Below, in pieces: positions 7,279 to 14,712 of a DNA stretch of 57,889 nt. Positions within the stretch are counted from its first letter, which is position 1. Each line of letters begins with the position of its first letter. The translations under genes and the position numbers were made by a program. Origin of the DNA: an uncultured Eubacteriales bacterium (GTDB taxonomy: Bacteria > Bacillota > Clostridia > Christensenellales > Aristaeellaceae); the NCBI GenBank assembly GCA_902777335.1, contig CACYTF010000012.1, positions 1 through 57,889 on the forward strand, given 5' to 3'. The notes below the pieces were generated by a model. The model saw only the letters and a list, made by a program, of their open reading frames with translations. It searched no databases and was not told where the DNA came from.

Positions 7279-7902
7279 TCAGAAGGTCTTCTTGATCACG
7301 AGGTCGATTCGATCGCCCCTGACGCCGACGATCACGTCGTCCGCCAGCTTGGCGACGATGGATTTCTCCAGCTCGTCCCAGGCCGCCTCCGCACCGGTAT
7401 CGCCGTCGGGGGCCGCGTTCAGGTCGCTCACATAGCTCTGCAGCGACCACACCGTCACCATGCCGGTGCTCGCGCCCGCCATGTCGGGCGTGTGCACGAT
7501 GCCGTACTTCATGGTCTGCTGGCCGTAGGCGTCCATCGACTTGCCGGCGCTGTGCAGCATGCCGGAAATGGTCTCGCCCAGCCTGGCCATGAAGCCCTTG
7601 GCCGAGGCGTTTTTGCCCGTGCTGGACACGGACAGCAGCTCCTCCTTTTTGTCGGCGTTCATGTCCGCGGTGGCCTCGAAGTGGATCTCGCAGGCCCTGC
7701 CCTCGGCGGTGAACCAGATCTGGCCGTAGAAGTCCTCCAGCATGGTCCGGGCCATGCCCAGCGTCTCCTCCACCAGCAGGTCCAGGCGCAGCGTGTCCCG
7801 CTTGGACAGCTTGGCCTGCCAGGCGAAGTTTTCGGTGGCGTACCGCGCCGCCTCCATGCGCCCGGCGTCGCTGTTGACCATGAATTTATCGGAAACGATC
7901 AT
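7279..7902 (-). CDS. Third protein of a partner-switch cluster, possibly a degenerate HATPase
   Basis: 207 residues from ATG 7902 (AGGGGGAG upstream; an ATG at 7920 overlaps the STAS stop but has no site). The N-terminal 80 residues (RLDLLVEETLGMARTMLEDF, then a strand-rich stretch ending ACEIHFEATADM) look like the start of a GHKL ATP-binding fold. The N-box asparagine seen in the RsbW-like neighbour is not present, and no glycine-rich lid follows. The middle (MARLGETISGMLHSAGKSMD) is helical, and the C-terminus (DDVIVGVRGDRIDLVIKKTF) is strand-like. Not a family I can name; its position 14 nt behind the STAS gene argues for a role in that switch. Confidence 0.6.
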   Translation of the reverse strand: MIVSDKFMVNSDAGRMEAARYATENFAWQAKLSKRDTLRLDLLVEETLGMARTMLEDFYGQIWFTAEGRACEIHFEATADMNADKKEELLSVSSTGKNASAKGFMARLGETISGMLHSAGKSMDAYGQQTMKYGIVHTPDMAGASTGMVTVWSLQSYVSDLNAAPDGDTGAEAAWDELEKSIVAKLADDVIVGVRGDRIDLVIKKTF

Positions 7903-7916
7903 GGCGCAGCTCCCCC

Positions 7917-8213
7917 TCATTCAATGTCCAGTATGTCCACAAAGCCGGTGACGTCGAATACCTCTTTGACGATCTCGTTGACGTTCACGACCTTCATGCC
8001 GCTCTTCTTGCTCATGGTCTTGTGGGCGCTCAGCAGCACGCGCAGCCCGGCGGAAGAGATGTAGTCCAGCTTGGCGAAATCCAGAACCAGCGCATCGGCG
8101 CTGTCCAGGCTGCCCTTCAGCGCCTGCTCCAGATCCGGCGCGGTGACGGTGTCCAGGCGGCCCTCCAGGGCGACGTTCAGCGTGCTTCCGTTCACAGTCT
8201 TGGTGATGTTCAT
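7917..8213 (-). CDS. STAS-domain anti-anti-sigma factor (SpoIIAA/RsbV type)
   Basis: 98 residues, the full length of a single STAS domain. It has MNITKTVNGSTLNVALEGRL at the front and LVLDFAKLDYISSAGLRVLL around the phosphorylatable serine (DYISSAG). Such proteins bind and neutralise an RsbW-like kinase when unphosphorylated. Starts at ATG 8213 with GGGAGGAAAG upstream, 18 nt after the kinase gene. No sigma factor or PP2C phosphatase gene lies nearby, so the controlled target is not visible. Confidence 0.9.
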   Translation of the reverse strand: MNITKTVNGSTLNVALEGRLDTVTAPDLEQALKGSLDSADALVLDFAKLDYISSAGLRVLLSAHKTMSKKSGMKVVNVNEIVKEVFDVTGFVDILDIE

Positions 8214-8231
8214 TTGGCTTTCCTCCCTTGA

Positions 8232-8639
8232 TTAAATGGTCTTGGTGATGGTGAGTATGTTCATGCCGTCTCTTCTCTGATAGTCCACCCGGTCCATGGT
8301 CTTGCGGACCAAATATATCCCCAGGCCGCCCACCGTCCGCTTATCGGCGGAGAGGGTGACGTCCGGTTCGTCCTGCGCCAGGGGGTTGAAGGGGACGCCG
8401 CTGTCGATGAAGGTGATGGTGGCCGTGCGGGCGGCCTCGTCCAGCGAAAAGCGCACGGCGGCGTCGCCCGCTCCGCCCGGATAGGCGTAGTGGGCGATGT
8501 TGCCGAACAGCTCGTCGATGGCCACGTCGATCTGCATCTGCGCTTTCATGGAGCAGCCCGCGTCCTCCAGCAGCGCATCGATGAACGCCGTCACCTGCGG
8601 GATGTTCCCGACGGTCGCTCTTACGGTCAATTCCTTCAC
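8232..8639 (-). CDS. RsbW/SpoIIAB-like serine kinase, GHKL ATPase fold
   Basis: 135 residues. The N box DELFGNIAHYAY, the G1 box DSGVPFNP and the lid/G2 GGLGIYLVRKTMD are all intact, so ATP binding and kinase activity toward the STAS partner are expected. The GTG at 8639 follows GGGAGGGGA. Located 49 nt after the HAD lipoprotein gene and 18 nt before the STAS gene. In known systems the kinase either holds a sigma factor or controls a non-sigma partner; here no sigma gene is present. Confidence 0.88.
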   Translation of the reverse strand: MKELTVRATVGNIPQVTAFIDALLEDAGCSMKAQMQIDVAIDELFGNIAHYAYPGGAGDAAVRFSLDEAARTATITFIDSGVPFNPLAQDEPDVTLSADKRTVGGLGIYLVRKTMDRVDYQRRDGMNILTITKTI

Positions 8640-8688
8640 AGTGTATCCCCTCCCCTGCGCGCCGGACTCAGCGCGGCTGGTCTGTGGC

Positions 8689-10137
8689 TCAGTTGGCCGA
8701 ATAGAACTCGGTCTGCGTCGGGTTCGTCTGAATGAGCACGGAGCTCTGGTTAAAGGTCTCGATCAGCTCGTCCGCCACGGCGTGGACCGCGTCCTCGGTG
8801 GTGTCCGACAGGTAGATCACCAGCGTGTACTCCTGATACTCGGTGTCGCCGTCCACCCAGCCGCCGTTGGCCTCCTGGATGGTGTAGCCGCCGAAGTGCT
8901 TCAGCAGTATGGCCTTCGCCTGTTCAATGGCCTCGGCCTGGGTGAACACGGGCTTGTTGGTGTCCTTGTCGTTGGTGCCCAGGTACATCACGTACTGCAC
9001 GTCTTCGGCCTCAGCCTCGGGTTCTTCGGCCTCCACGGGCGCAAGGTTCTCCGCCAGGTCGCTGAACCAGTGGAACTCGCCGGTCTTTTTGACGTCCTCG
9101 CCGTAGATGGTCTTCCAGTCATTGGCCATGGAGATCACGTTGAAGCCCATGCCTTCCCACTTCGCCCTGAGCTCCTCGCCCTTGGCGGCGTTGCCGTAGT
9201 CCCGGACCTCGTCGTCGGCGATCAGCTGGAACGACGCGCTCTTATAGCGGTTGTTGTAGAGCACATAGTTGTGCATGCTCACGTCTCCCGAGCTGTTGCC
9301 GAAGGAGAGCACCGGCTGGCGGCCGATCTCCTGGGCGATCTGCAGCACCTTGTTGGTCTTCAGGTTCTTGATGAGCAGCCGGTCCGTGCGCACCAGCGTA
9401 TCTTCGCTGGTGAACACGTAGTTCAGGCCGTCCGCGTCGCCCTGGTTGGTCGCCTCCAGCGCCACGTCCATGCCGATGATGTTCTCATAGGGGATGTCCA
9501 GCATGCCCTCGATGAACGTGCGGCAGATGAAGCGGTCGCTGCCGGAGCAGATGTAGCACTTGAAGCCGTTGGCCTGCAGGTACTCCACCACCTCGATCAT
9601 CGGCAGGTAGAAGGTCTCGGCGTAGGTCATGCCCTCAAAGCCGTCCGCCTCGCGCACCAGCATGCGGGTGACGAAGTCGGCAAACTCCTGCATCGTCATA
9701 CCCGCGTAGGCCTTGGCGGCGTGGACGGCGTGCAGCATGTCCATGCCCTCCGGGAAGGACTTGTCCAGCGCGCAGTCCCGCAGCATGCGGCCGAAGGCCA
9801 GCATCTCCGCGTCCGGCGCGTAGGTCGGGTCCTGCAGGATGCGCATGGCCAGCAGGTAGTACTCCAGGTACGTGGGGTTCAGCTCCGCGCACAGGGTGCC
9901 GTCCATGTCGAAGGTGGCGATGCGGTCCACCTCGGGGATGAAGTCCGGGGAGTCGGGGTCGGTGACGGCCTCGATGTACCCGATCAGCGCCTTCAGCGAC
10001 GGGGCGTCCGGGTTCCACTGCTCAAAGGGCAGCTCCTGTTCGACGGTCTCCCCCTCGGCGAAGGCGCAGCCGGTCATGGCCGCCAGCGCGAGCGCCAGCG
10101 CGATCAGCAGGGAAATGAGAGAAATGCGGTTCTTCAT
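8689..10137 (-). CDS. Lipoprotein with HAD-family phosphatase domain and DUF3574-like tail
   Basis: 482 residues from ATG 10137 (AGGAGT upstream). The signal ends in MTGC (Cys24 lipobox), so it should be anchored on the outer face of the membrane. Residues about 70-345 form a HAD hydrolase: nucleophile motif FDMDGTL (Asp77), YICSGSDRF (motif II Ser region), and SFGNSSGDVSMHNY (motif IV acidic pair), in phosphoserine-phosphatase-like order. An acidic linker (VEAEEPEAEAED) leads to a 95-residue tail beginning VQYVMYLGTNDKDTNKPVFT. That tail resembles DUF3574, a small domain usually found alone. Substrate unknown; the fusion is unusual. Confidence 0.75.
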   Translation of the reverse strand: MKNRISLISLLIALALALAAMTGCAFAEGETVEQELPFEQWNPDAPSLKALIGYIEAVTDPDSPDFIPEVDRIATFDMDGTLCAELNPTYLEYYLLAMRILQDPTYAPDAEMLAFGRMLRDCALDKSFPEGMDMLHAVHAAKAYAGMTMQEFADFVTRMLVREADGFEGMTYAETFYLPMIEVVEYLQANGFKCYICSGSDRFICRTFIEGMLDIPYENIIGMDVALEATNQGDADGLNYVFTSEDTLVRTDRLLIKNLKTNKVLQIAQEIGRQPVLSFGNSSGDVSMHNYVLYNNRYKSASFQLIADDEVRDYGNAAKGEELRAKWEGMGFNVISMANDWKTIYGEDVKKTGEFHWFSDLAENLAPVEAEEPEAEAEDVQYVMYLGTNDKDTNKPVFTQAEAIEQAKAILLKHFGGYTIQEANGGWVDGDTEYQEYTLVIYLSDTTEDAVHAVADELIETFNQSSVLIQTNPTQTEFYSAN

Positions 10138-10167
10138 CGTGTCCACTCCTTTTATTGATATGTCTTG

Positions 10168-10845
10168 TCAGTTCTTCGGCTTGATCAGACCGGCGATCAG
10201 CTCGGCAAGGCCGGTGATCGGCATCGTCTGCAGCAGCACGTGGCCGGGACCGGTGACGACGGTGTTGAACAGGCCCTCGCCGCCGAACAGCGCGTTCTTC
10301 ACGCCCTTGATCTGCTGGATCTCCATGCTCACGGTGGCGTCCATCATGGCCAGATACCCGGTGTCGATCACCAGCTGTTCGCCCTTGCTCAGGTTGTATT
10401 CCACCGTGGAGCCGTCGATCTCCAGGAAGGCGAAGCCGTTGCCGGAGATCTTCTGCATCACAAAGCCCTCGCCGCCGAACAGGCCCGTGCCGAGCTTCTT
10501 CTGGAAGTGCACGTTCAGCTCGACGCCCTCGGAGCAGGCCAGGAAGGCCTTCTTCTGGCAGATGATGGGCGTGGAGGGCGTGATCTCATACGCCTTGATC
10601 GCCCCGGGGAAGCTGGAGGCGAAGGCGATGATGCCCGGGCCCCGCTTCGCCGTGTAGTGGTTCTGGAACATGCTCTCGCCGGACATCATGCGGCCGAACA
10701 TCTTGCCCAGGCCGCCGCCGGAGGTCTCCATCTCCATGTTCGGGCTCATCCAGCTCATCGCGCCGGACTCGCAGGTGACGCGCTCGTCCTGCTCCAGCTG
10801 GCAGATGACGACCGGCATCGGCTCTCCCTTGATCTGATACTTCAT
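10168..10845 (-). CDS. AIM24 family protein
   Basis: 225 residues covering the whole AIM24/TIGR00266-type beta-rich fold. There is an early CESGAMSWMSPNMEMET, a central HYTAKRGPGIIAFASSFPG, a FGGEGFVMQKISGNGFAFLE and a repeated FGGEGLFNTVVTGPGHVLLQ. The family is widespread in bacteria and yeast mitochondria; the bacterial role is unclear. ATG 10845 with GGAGAG upstream. It lies 30 nt before the HAD lipoprotein gene in the same orientation. Confidence 0.88.
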   Translation of the reverse strand: MKYQIKGEPMPVVICQLEQDERVTCESGAMSWMSPNMEMETSGGGLGKMFGRMMSGESMFQNHYTAKRGPGIIAFASSFPGAIKAYEITPSTPIICQKKAFLACSEGVELNVHFQKKLGTGLFGGEGFVMQKISGNGFAFLEIDGSTVEYNLSKGEQLVIDTGYLAMMDATVSMEIQQIKGVKNALFGGEGLFNTVVTGPGHVLLQTMPITGLAELIAGLIKPKN

Positions 10846-10938
10846 GTGATCTGCTCTCCTCGTCTGGTTTATTATGTGCGCGCCTTCCCGCGGGAAGGCC
10901 GCGTTCCATTCCCGTTTGCCGCCGCCTGCGACGCGCGC

Positions 10939-11805
10939 CTACGCGCCGAAGCGGATGAGCGCGTAGCTGTACGCCCGGTTGACGTCCTCGATGAACATGC
11001 CCACCGTGGACCAGTCCGCGTTCAGCTTCACGGACCAGCCCTCATCCTGGGCGTCCGCGAGCTCGGTGTAGGCGGCGGTGAAGTCCTGCCAGCCCTTGGG
11101 CCGCATCACGCCGGCGATGTTGATGATGGAGCGGTAGGCCAGTTCGTCCAGCCCGCCGTACTCGCCCAGCAGCACCGTGAGATCGTTCACGTCGCCGTTG
11201 GCGACCATCATGACTTTGCCGATGCTGCTGCCCATGCTGGTGCCGTCCGCGTCCAGCGCGCCGCAGTGCAGCGTGTTCTCGTCGAACACCATGTCGTCCA
11301 GCTCCTTCATGTCCCAGGGGCCGGCGATGTTGATGCGGACGTTGCTCGCGCCGGTGACCCCGTCCTCGGCGATGCTGAAGTTGTCGCTCTCGAGCTTCAG
11401 CGCGCTCAGGCCGTTGACGTAGCTCTGGGTGAGGGTGGGGTTCATGCCGAAGGCGACGGCCACCGCGTCCAGGACCTGGGTGGTGATGCTCAGGCCGGTG
11501 TCGTCGTCCTTGGCGAAGGCGGCGGTCAGGTAATCGCCGTCCCGCGTGAACGTCCAGCTGCCCTCCATGTACGCGCTGCCGCCGGCCGTGATGGTGATGG
11601 CGTCGTCCGACAGCGTCTCCTCAAAGGTCGCGTTCTCGTAGAACTGCTGATACAGCCCCTTCATATCGCTGTAGGCGGAATCCTCCGCCACCAGCGCGTC
11701 GAATATGGCCTTCATGGCGTCGCCCGGTTCGGCGCAGGCCACCCGCGCCGTCAGCAGTGCCAGGACCAGGGCCAACAGGGCGGCCGTTTGGGAGCGCTTC
11801 TTCAT
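10939..11805 (-). CDS. Secreted protein of unknown function
   Basis: 288 residues. A Sec signal peptide (MKKRSQTAALLALVLALLTA, cleavage likely after VACA) leads to a 260-residue domain without cysteine pairs or known motifs. It has strand-rich parts such as DDAITITAGGSAYMEGSWTF and a C-terminal helix-strand end. No domain recognised. It lies between an ABC permease gene and an AIM24 gene; a 93-nt gap below it holds a small CCTTCCCGCGGGAAGG hairpin. Confidence 0.7.
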   Translation of the reverse strand: MKKRSQTAALLALVLALLTARVACAEPGDAMKAIFDALVAEDSAYSDMKGLYQQFYENATFEETLSDDAITITAGGSAYMEGSWTFTRDGDYLTAAFAKDDDTGLSITTQVLDAVAVAFGMNPTLTQSYVNGLSALKLESDNFSIAEDGVTGASNVRINIAGPWDMKELDDMVFDENTLHCGALDADGTSMGSSIGKVMMVANGDVNDLTVLLGEYGGLDELAYRSIINIAGVMRPKGWQDFTAAYTELADAQDEGWSVKLNADWSTVGMFIEDVNRAYSYALIRFGA

Positions 11806-11870
11806 GTCCGTGTTCCTCCTTCTGCCCGCCCGGCGGCGTCAGGCCGCGTCCGGGACAAATCCGGGCCGGC

Positions 11871-13337
11871 TCAGCGCTTGTCCTTGTCGATGAATTCCAG
11901 CGTGATCGTGGCCAGCAGCGCGAACGCGAGCACGAACAGCAAAAGCTGCGCCCAGTAATCGACCACGTTGTCCAGGGTGAATTCATAGTCCGCCTTGTAG
12001 CTGGTGGCCGCGGCCTTTTCCTCCAGGAAGGCCTTCACCCGGTCCTCGCCCACGATGTTCAGGAGCTTGCCCAGCGTGGTCTTCACCGTGATCTCCTGGT
12101 CCCGCCTGGCCTGCACGTCCGGGTTGTTCGCCAGCAGGTCGATGGCCTCGCCCAGGGTGAAGGTGGCGTCGATCTGCGTGTCGGCGTACTTCTCCATGAC
12201 GCCCGCCGCGTTGACGGCGTCCAACACGTCGCCCACGGTGGTCGTCTGAGTGATCTTTTTCTCCAGCAGCGAAGCGGCCCCGTCGGTCTCGGCGATGTCC
12301 TTCAGGAGCTTCCCCAGCGTGATGCCCGGCAGGCCGAAGTCGTAGTCGCGAAGCGTCTGGAGGTCCTCGGCCTCCAGTATGAAATGCACGACGTCGCCCA
12401 GCGTCATGTCCTCCAGGATGTGCTCCTGCCTGAACGCCTCAAAGGTGGCGGACCCTTCCAGCGCGTCCCGGATCTCGCCCAGCGTGATCACCTGGCCCAG
12501 CTGCTTGGAGCGCAGCTCGCGCACGGTTTCGTTGTCGGTGTCCGTCACCAGGTCCAGCACCTGGCCCACCGTCACGGTGCCGCCGATCTCGCTGTCCCGC
12601 ATCTTGCCGATCATGTCGGAGATCGTCACGAAGGGGCGATGGTTGGTGTCCGCCTGGGTGGCGATCACCTTCAGGCCGGGGTTGGAGATGGTGAAGTGGG
12701 TCAGCGGCTTCGTCCACGCGGGCAGCGTGAGCATGCCGCCGGAGAACACCAGCTGGAAGATCAGCACGAAGGGCATGATCGTCATGGCCGCGGTGGTGGT
12801 CCGCGCCAGGGTGCTCACCCACAGCGACATCATGTCCGACGCGAAGGTGATCAGGAACATCGAAATGCCGAAGTCCACCAGGAACAGCGGCGTCACCAGC
12901 CCGGCGGCGGGGTATTTCACGCCCACCGCCATCGTCACGTACAGCGTAACGACCGTCTGCGCCAGGCACAGCAGCGCCTGGTACAGCATGTGCGCGAATA
13001 TGTATGAGGAGATGTGCATGCCCGAGCGGTGCTCGCGCTTGATCACGTCCCGCTCGCGGCAGATCACCTGGATCGAGTTGAAGCACCCGTTCCAGATGGC
13101 CACGCACACCATGGCGAACGCGCCCATCAGCGTGCCCTCCATGTTGAGGAAGAACTTCCTGCGCACCACCATGCCCACCAGGCCCGCGATCAGCGCCGCC
13201 ATCGGCAGCACCTTCCAGTCGCTCTGGTACACGAACATGCGGATCAGCTTGCCAAAGTAGATGCCCACCTGCGCGGTGCGGCCGCGGTGGCGTATGGCCA
13301 TCTTCCGGGAGCTTCTGCCCGTCTGCTTCTCGGCCAT
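11871..13337 (-). CDS. ABC-2 type permease with an internal TLG-repeat domain
   Basis: 488 residues. Five or six hydrophobic segments fill residues 45-210, with an ABC-2-like first cytoplasmic part (VICRERDVIKREHRSGMHIS). A single helix closes the protein (464-482). Between them, residues 235-460 hold seven units of the form T-(L/V)-G-x-(hydrophobic)3-4. The glycines are at 258, 287, 314, 342, 369, 396 and 423, a spacing of 27-29 residues, and a degenerate eighth unit is at EFTLDNVVDY. Starts 2 nt after the ATPase gene's stop. The permease pairs with that ATPase as an exporter; the repeat domain probably sits outside the membrane and is not one I know. Confidence 0.8.
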   Translation of the reverse strand: MAEKQTGRSSRKMAIRHRGRTAQVGIYFGKLIRMFVYQSDWKVLPMAALIAGLVGMVVRRKFFLNMEGTLMGAFAMVCVAIWNGCFNSIQVICRERDVIKREHRSGMHISSYIFAHMLYQALLCLAQTVVTLYVTMAVGVKYPAAGLVTPLFLVDFGISMFLITFASDMMSLWVSTLARTTTAAMTIMPFVLIFQLVFSGGMLTLPAWTKPLTHFTISNPGLKVIATQADTNHRPFVTISDMIGKMRDSEIGGTVTVGQVLDLVTDTDNETVRELRSKQLGQVITLGEIRDALEGSATFEAFRQEHILEDMTLGDVVHFILEAEDLQTLRDYDFGLPGITLGKLLKDIAETDGAASLLEKKITQTTTVGDVLDAVNAAGVMEKYADTQIDATFTLGEAIDLLANNPDVQARRDQEITVKTTLGKLLNIVGEDRVKAFLEEKAAATSYKADYEFTLDNVVDYWAQLLLFVLAFALLATITLEFIDKDKR

Positions 13338-13338
13338 G

Positions 13339-14712
13339 CTATGCCACCTCCTTCGCGTACTTCATCACAAACTCGTCGGCCAGGCCGTCGCCGCCCTCCT
13401 CCTTGCGGTTGACGGACTTGACGATCTGCTCCATCTTCTCGCGGCCGAAGAACTTCCGCGCGTCCTCGATGCTGCCGTACCAGGCCAGCCGCCCGGTGCG
13501 GGCGCTGTCCTTGGCCAGCACGATCACGTCGTCGAACAGGTCGATCACGCGGTCCGGCGTGTGGGTGATCACGATGACGATCTTGCCGGTGTCGGCGATC
13601 TTGCGCAGCTGCACGAACAGCTCGCGGGCCATCACGCCGTCCAGGCCGGAATCCGGCTCGTCCAGTATGAACAGCGAGGGGTTGCTGATGAATTCCATCG
13701 ATATGGACAGGCGCTTCTTCTGGCCGCCGGAGAGCTTCTCCACCAGGTTGTTCTTCACCGGCTTCAGGCCGAAGATGTCCATCACCTCGTCCACCCGCGC
13801 GCGGCGCTGCTTGGCGGACACGTCCACCGGCAGGCGCAGCTTCGCCGCGTCCAGAAGCGTGTTCAGCACCGTGTCCTTGCCGCGCATCATCTCGGACTGG
13901 GGCACGAAGCCCACCTCGTACTGCATCTTCTTGTACTGCCTGTACATGTTGGTGCCGTTGAGCATGACGTCGGCGTCGGCCTTCTCGTAACCGTTGATGG
14001 CGTTCAGATAGGTGGTCTTGCCCGCGCCGGAGCCGCCCAGCAGCAGCACCATGTGGCCCTGGGGAATGGACATGTGGATGTCCCGCAGCAGCACCTTTTT
14101 CTGGAAGAATTCGGTGGCGCTGCGCTCCCGCAGGTTCACGGTAAGGCCCTCGTCCATCACGGTGGCGCTGCCGGATGAGGCCAGCCGCGCCATCTCGGCG
14201 CGGATGTCCTCCACCTGCCATTCGGGCCGGTACTTGTCGCTGAAGCCCCACAGCAGCGCGGGGATCCAGCAGGTGTAGCTGATGAGCCACAGCCACATCC
14301 AGCGCCTGCGCACGCCGTAGACCTCGATCAGGCCCCGCCACACGCGTATGCCGTAGAAGAACTGGACCATGGCCAGCGTAAACATCAGCAGGAGCAAAAC
14401 GATGGCGATGCCGCTGGGCGTTTCTGCATTTTCCACGTCCGGCTGTGTAAAAAGCATCACCGCGCTCAGAACGATAACCGCCACGCCCGTCACGCTGTAG
14501 ACGCGGCCCTCGGGCTCGCGGCCCGCGCACCGGCAGAGCTGGTAATCCCGCGCGCCGGGAATCAGCGCCCACCAGCCCTTCAGACCGGATTTCTCCAGCA
14601 GCCGCCACAGCCCCACCAGAAACAGCGCGTGCACGATCACGCCCACGACGCCCGAGTTTCCGTCGAACATTATGATGCAGAAGAGCCTGATCACTTTGTC
14701 CACTTTGCTCAC
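13339..14712 (-). CDS. ABC transporter ATPase with N-terminal membrane domain
   Basis: 457 residues. Residues 1-155 form four hydrophobic helices in the style of DUF5684 membrane domains (KGWWALIPGARDYQLCR). Residues 190-440 are an ABC ATPase of the ABCG-like class: Walker A GGSGAGKTT (226-234), signature LSGGQKKR (327-334) and Walker B LFILDEPDSG (347-356), with a switch His in VITHTPDR. The GTG at 14712 overlaps the peptidase stop by GTGA, so the genes are coupled. It drives the adjacent repeat-bearing permease; cargo unknown. Confidence 0.85.
   Translation of the reverse strand: MSKVDKVIRLFCIIMFDGNSGVVGVIVHALFLVGLWRLLEKSGLKGWWALIPGARDYQLCRCAGREPEGRVYSVTGVAVIVLSAVMLFTQPDVENAETPSGIAIVLLLLMFTLAMVQFFYGIRVWRGLIEVYGVRRRWMWLWLISYTCWIPALLWGFSDKYRPEWQVEDIRAEMARLASSGSATVMDEGLTVNLRERSATEFFQKKVLLRDIHMSIPQGHMVLLLGGSGAGKTTYLNAINGYEKADADVMLNGTNMYRQYKKMQYEVGFVPQSEMMRGKDTVLNTLLDAAKLRLPVDVSAKQRRARVDEVMDIFGLKPVKNNLVEKLSGGQKKRLSISMEFISNPSLFILDEPDSGLDGVMARELFVQLRKIADTGKIVIVITHTPDRVIDLFDDVIVLAKDSARTGRLAWYGSIEDARKFFGREKMEQIVKSVNRKEEGGDGLADEFVMKYAKEVA

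Noticed and set aside
10885..10900. CCTTCCCGCGGGAAGG palindrome as a terminator between the secreted-protein and AIM24 genes
   Set aside because: The stem is perfect, but there is no T-run and the genes are otherwise tightly arranged; more likely a minor RNA hairpin.
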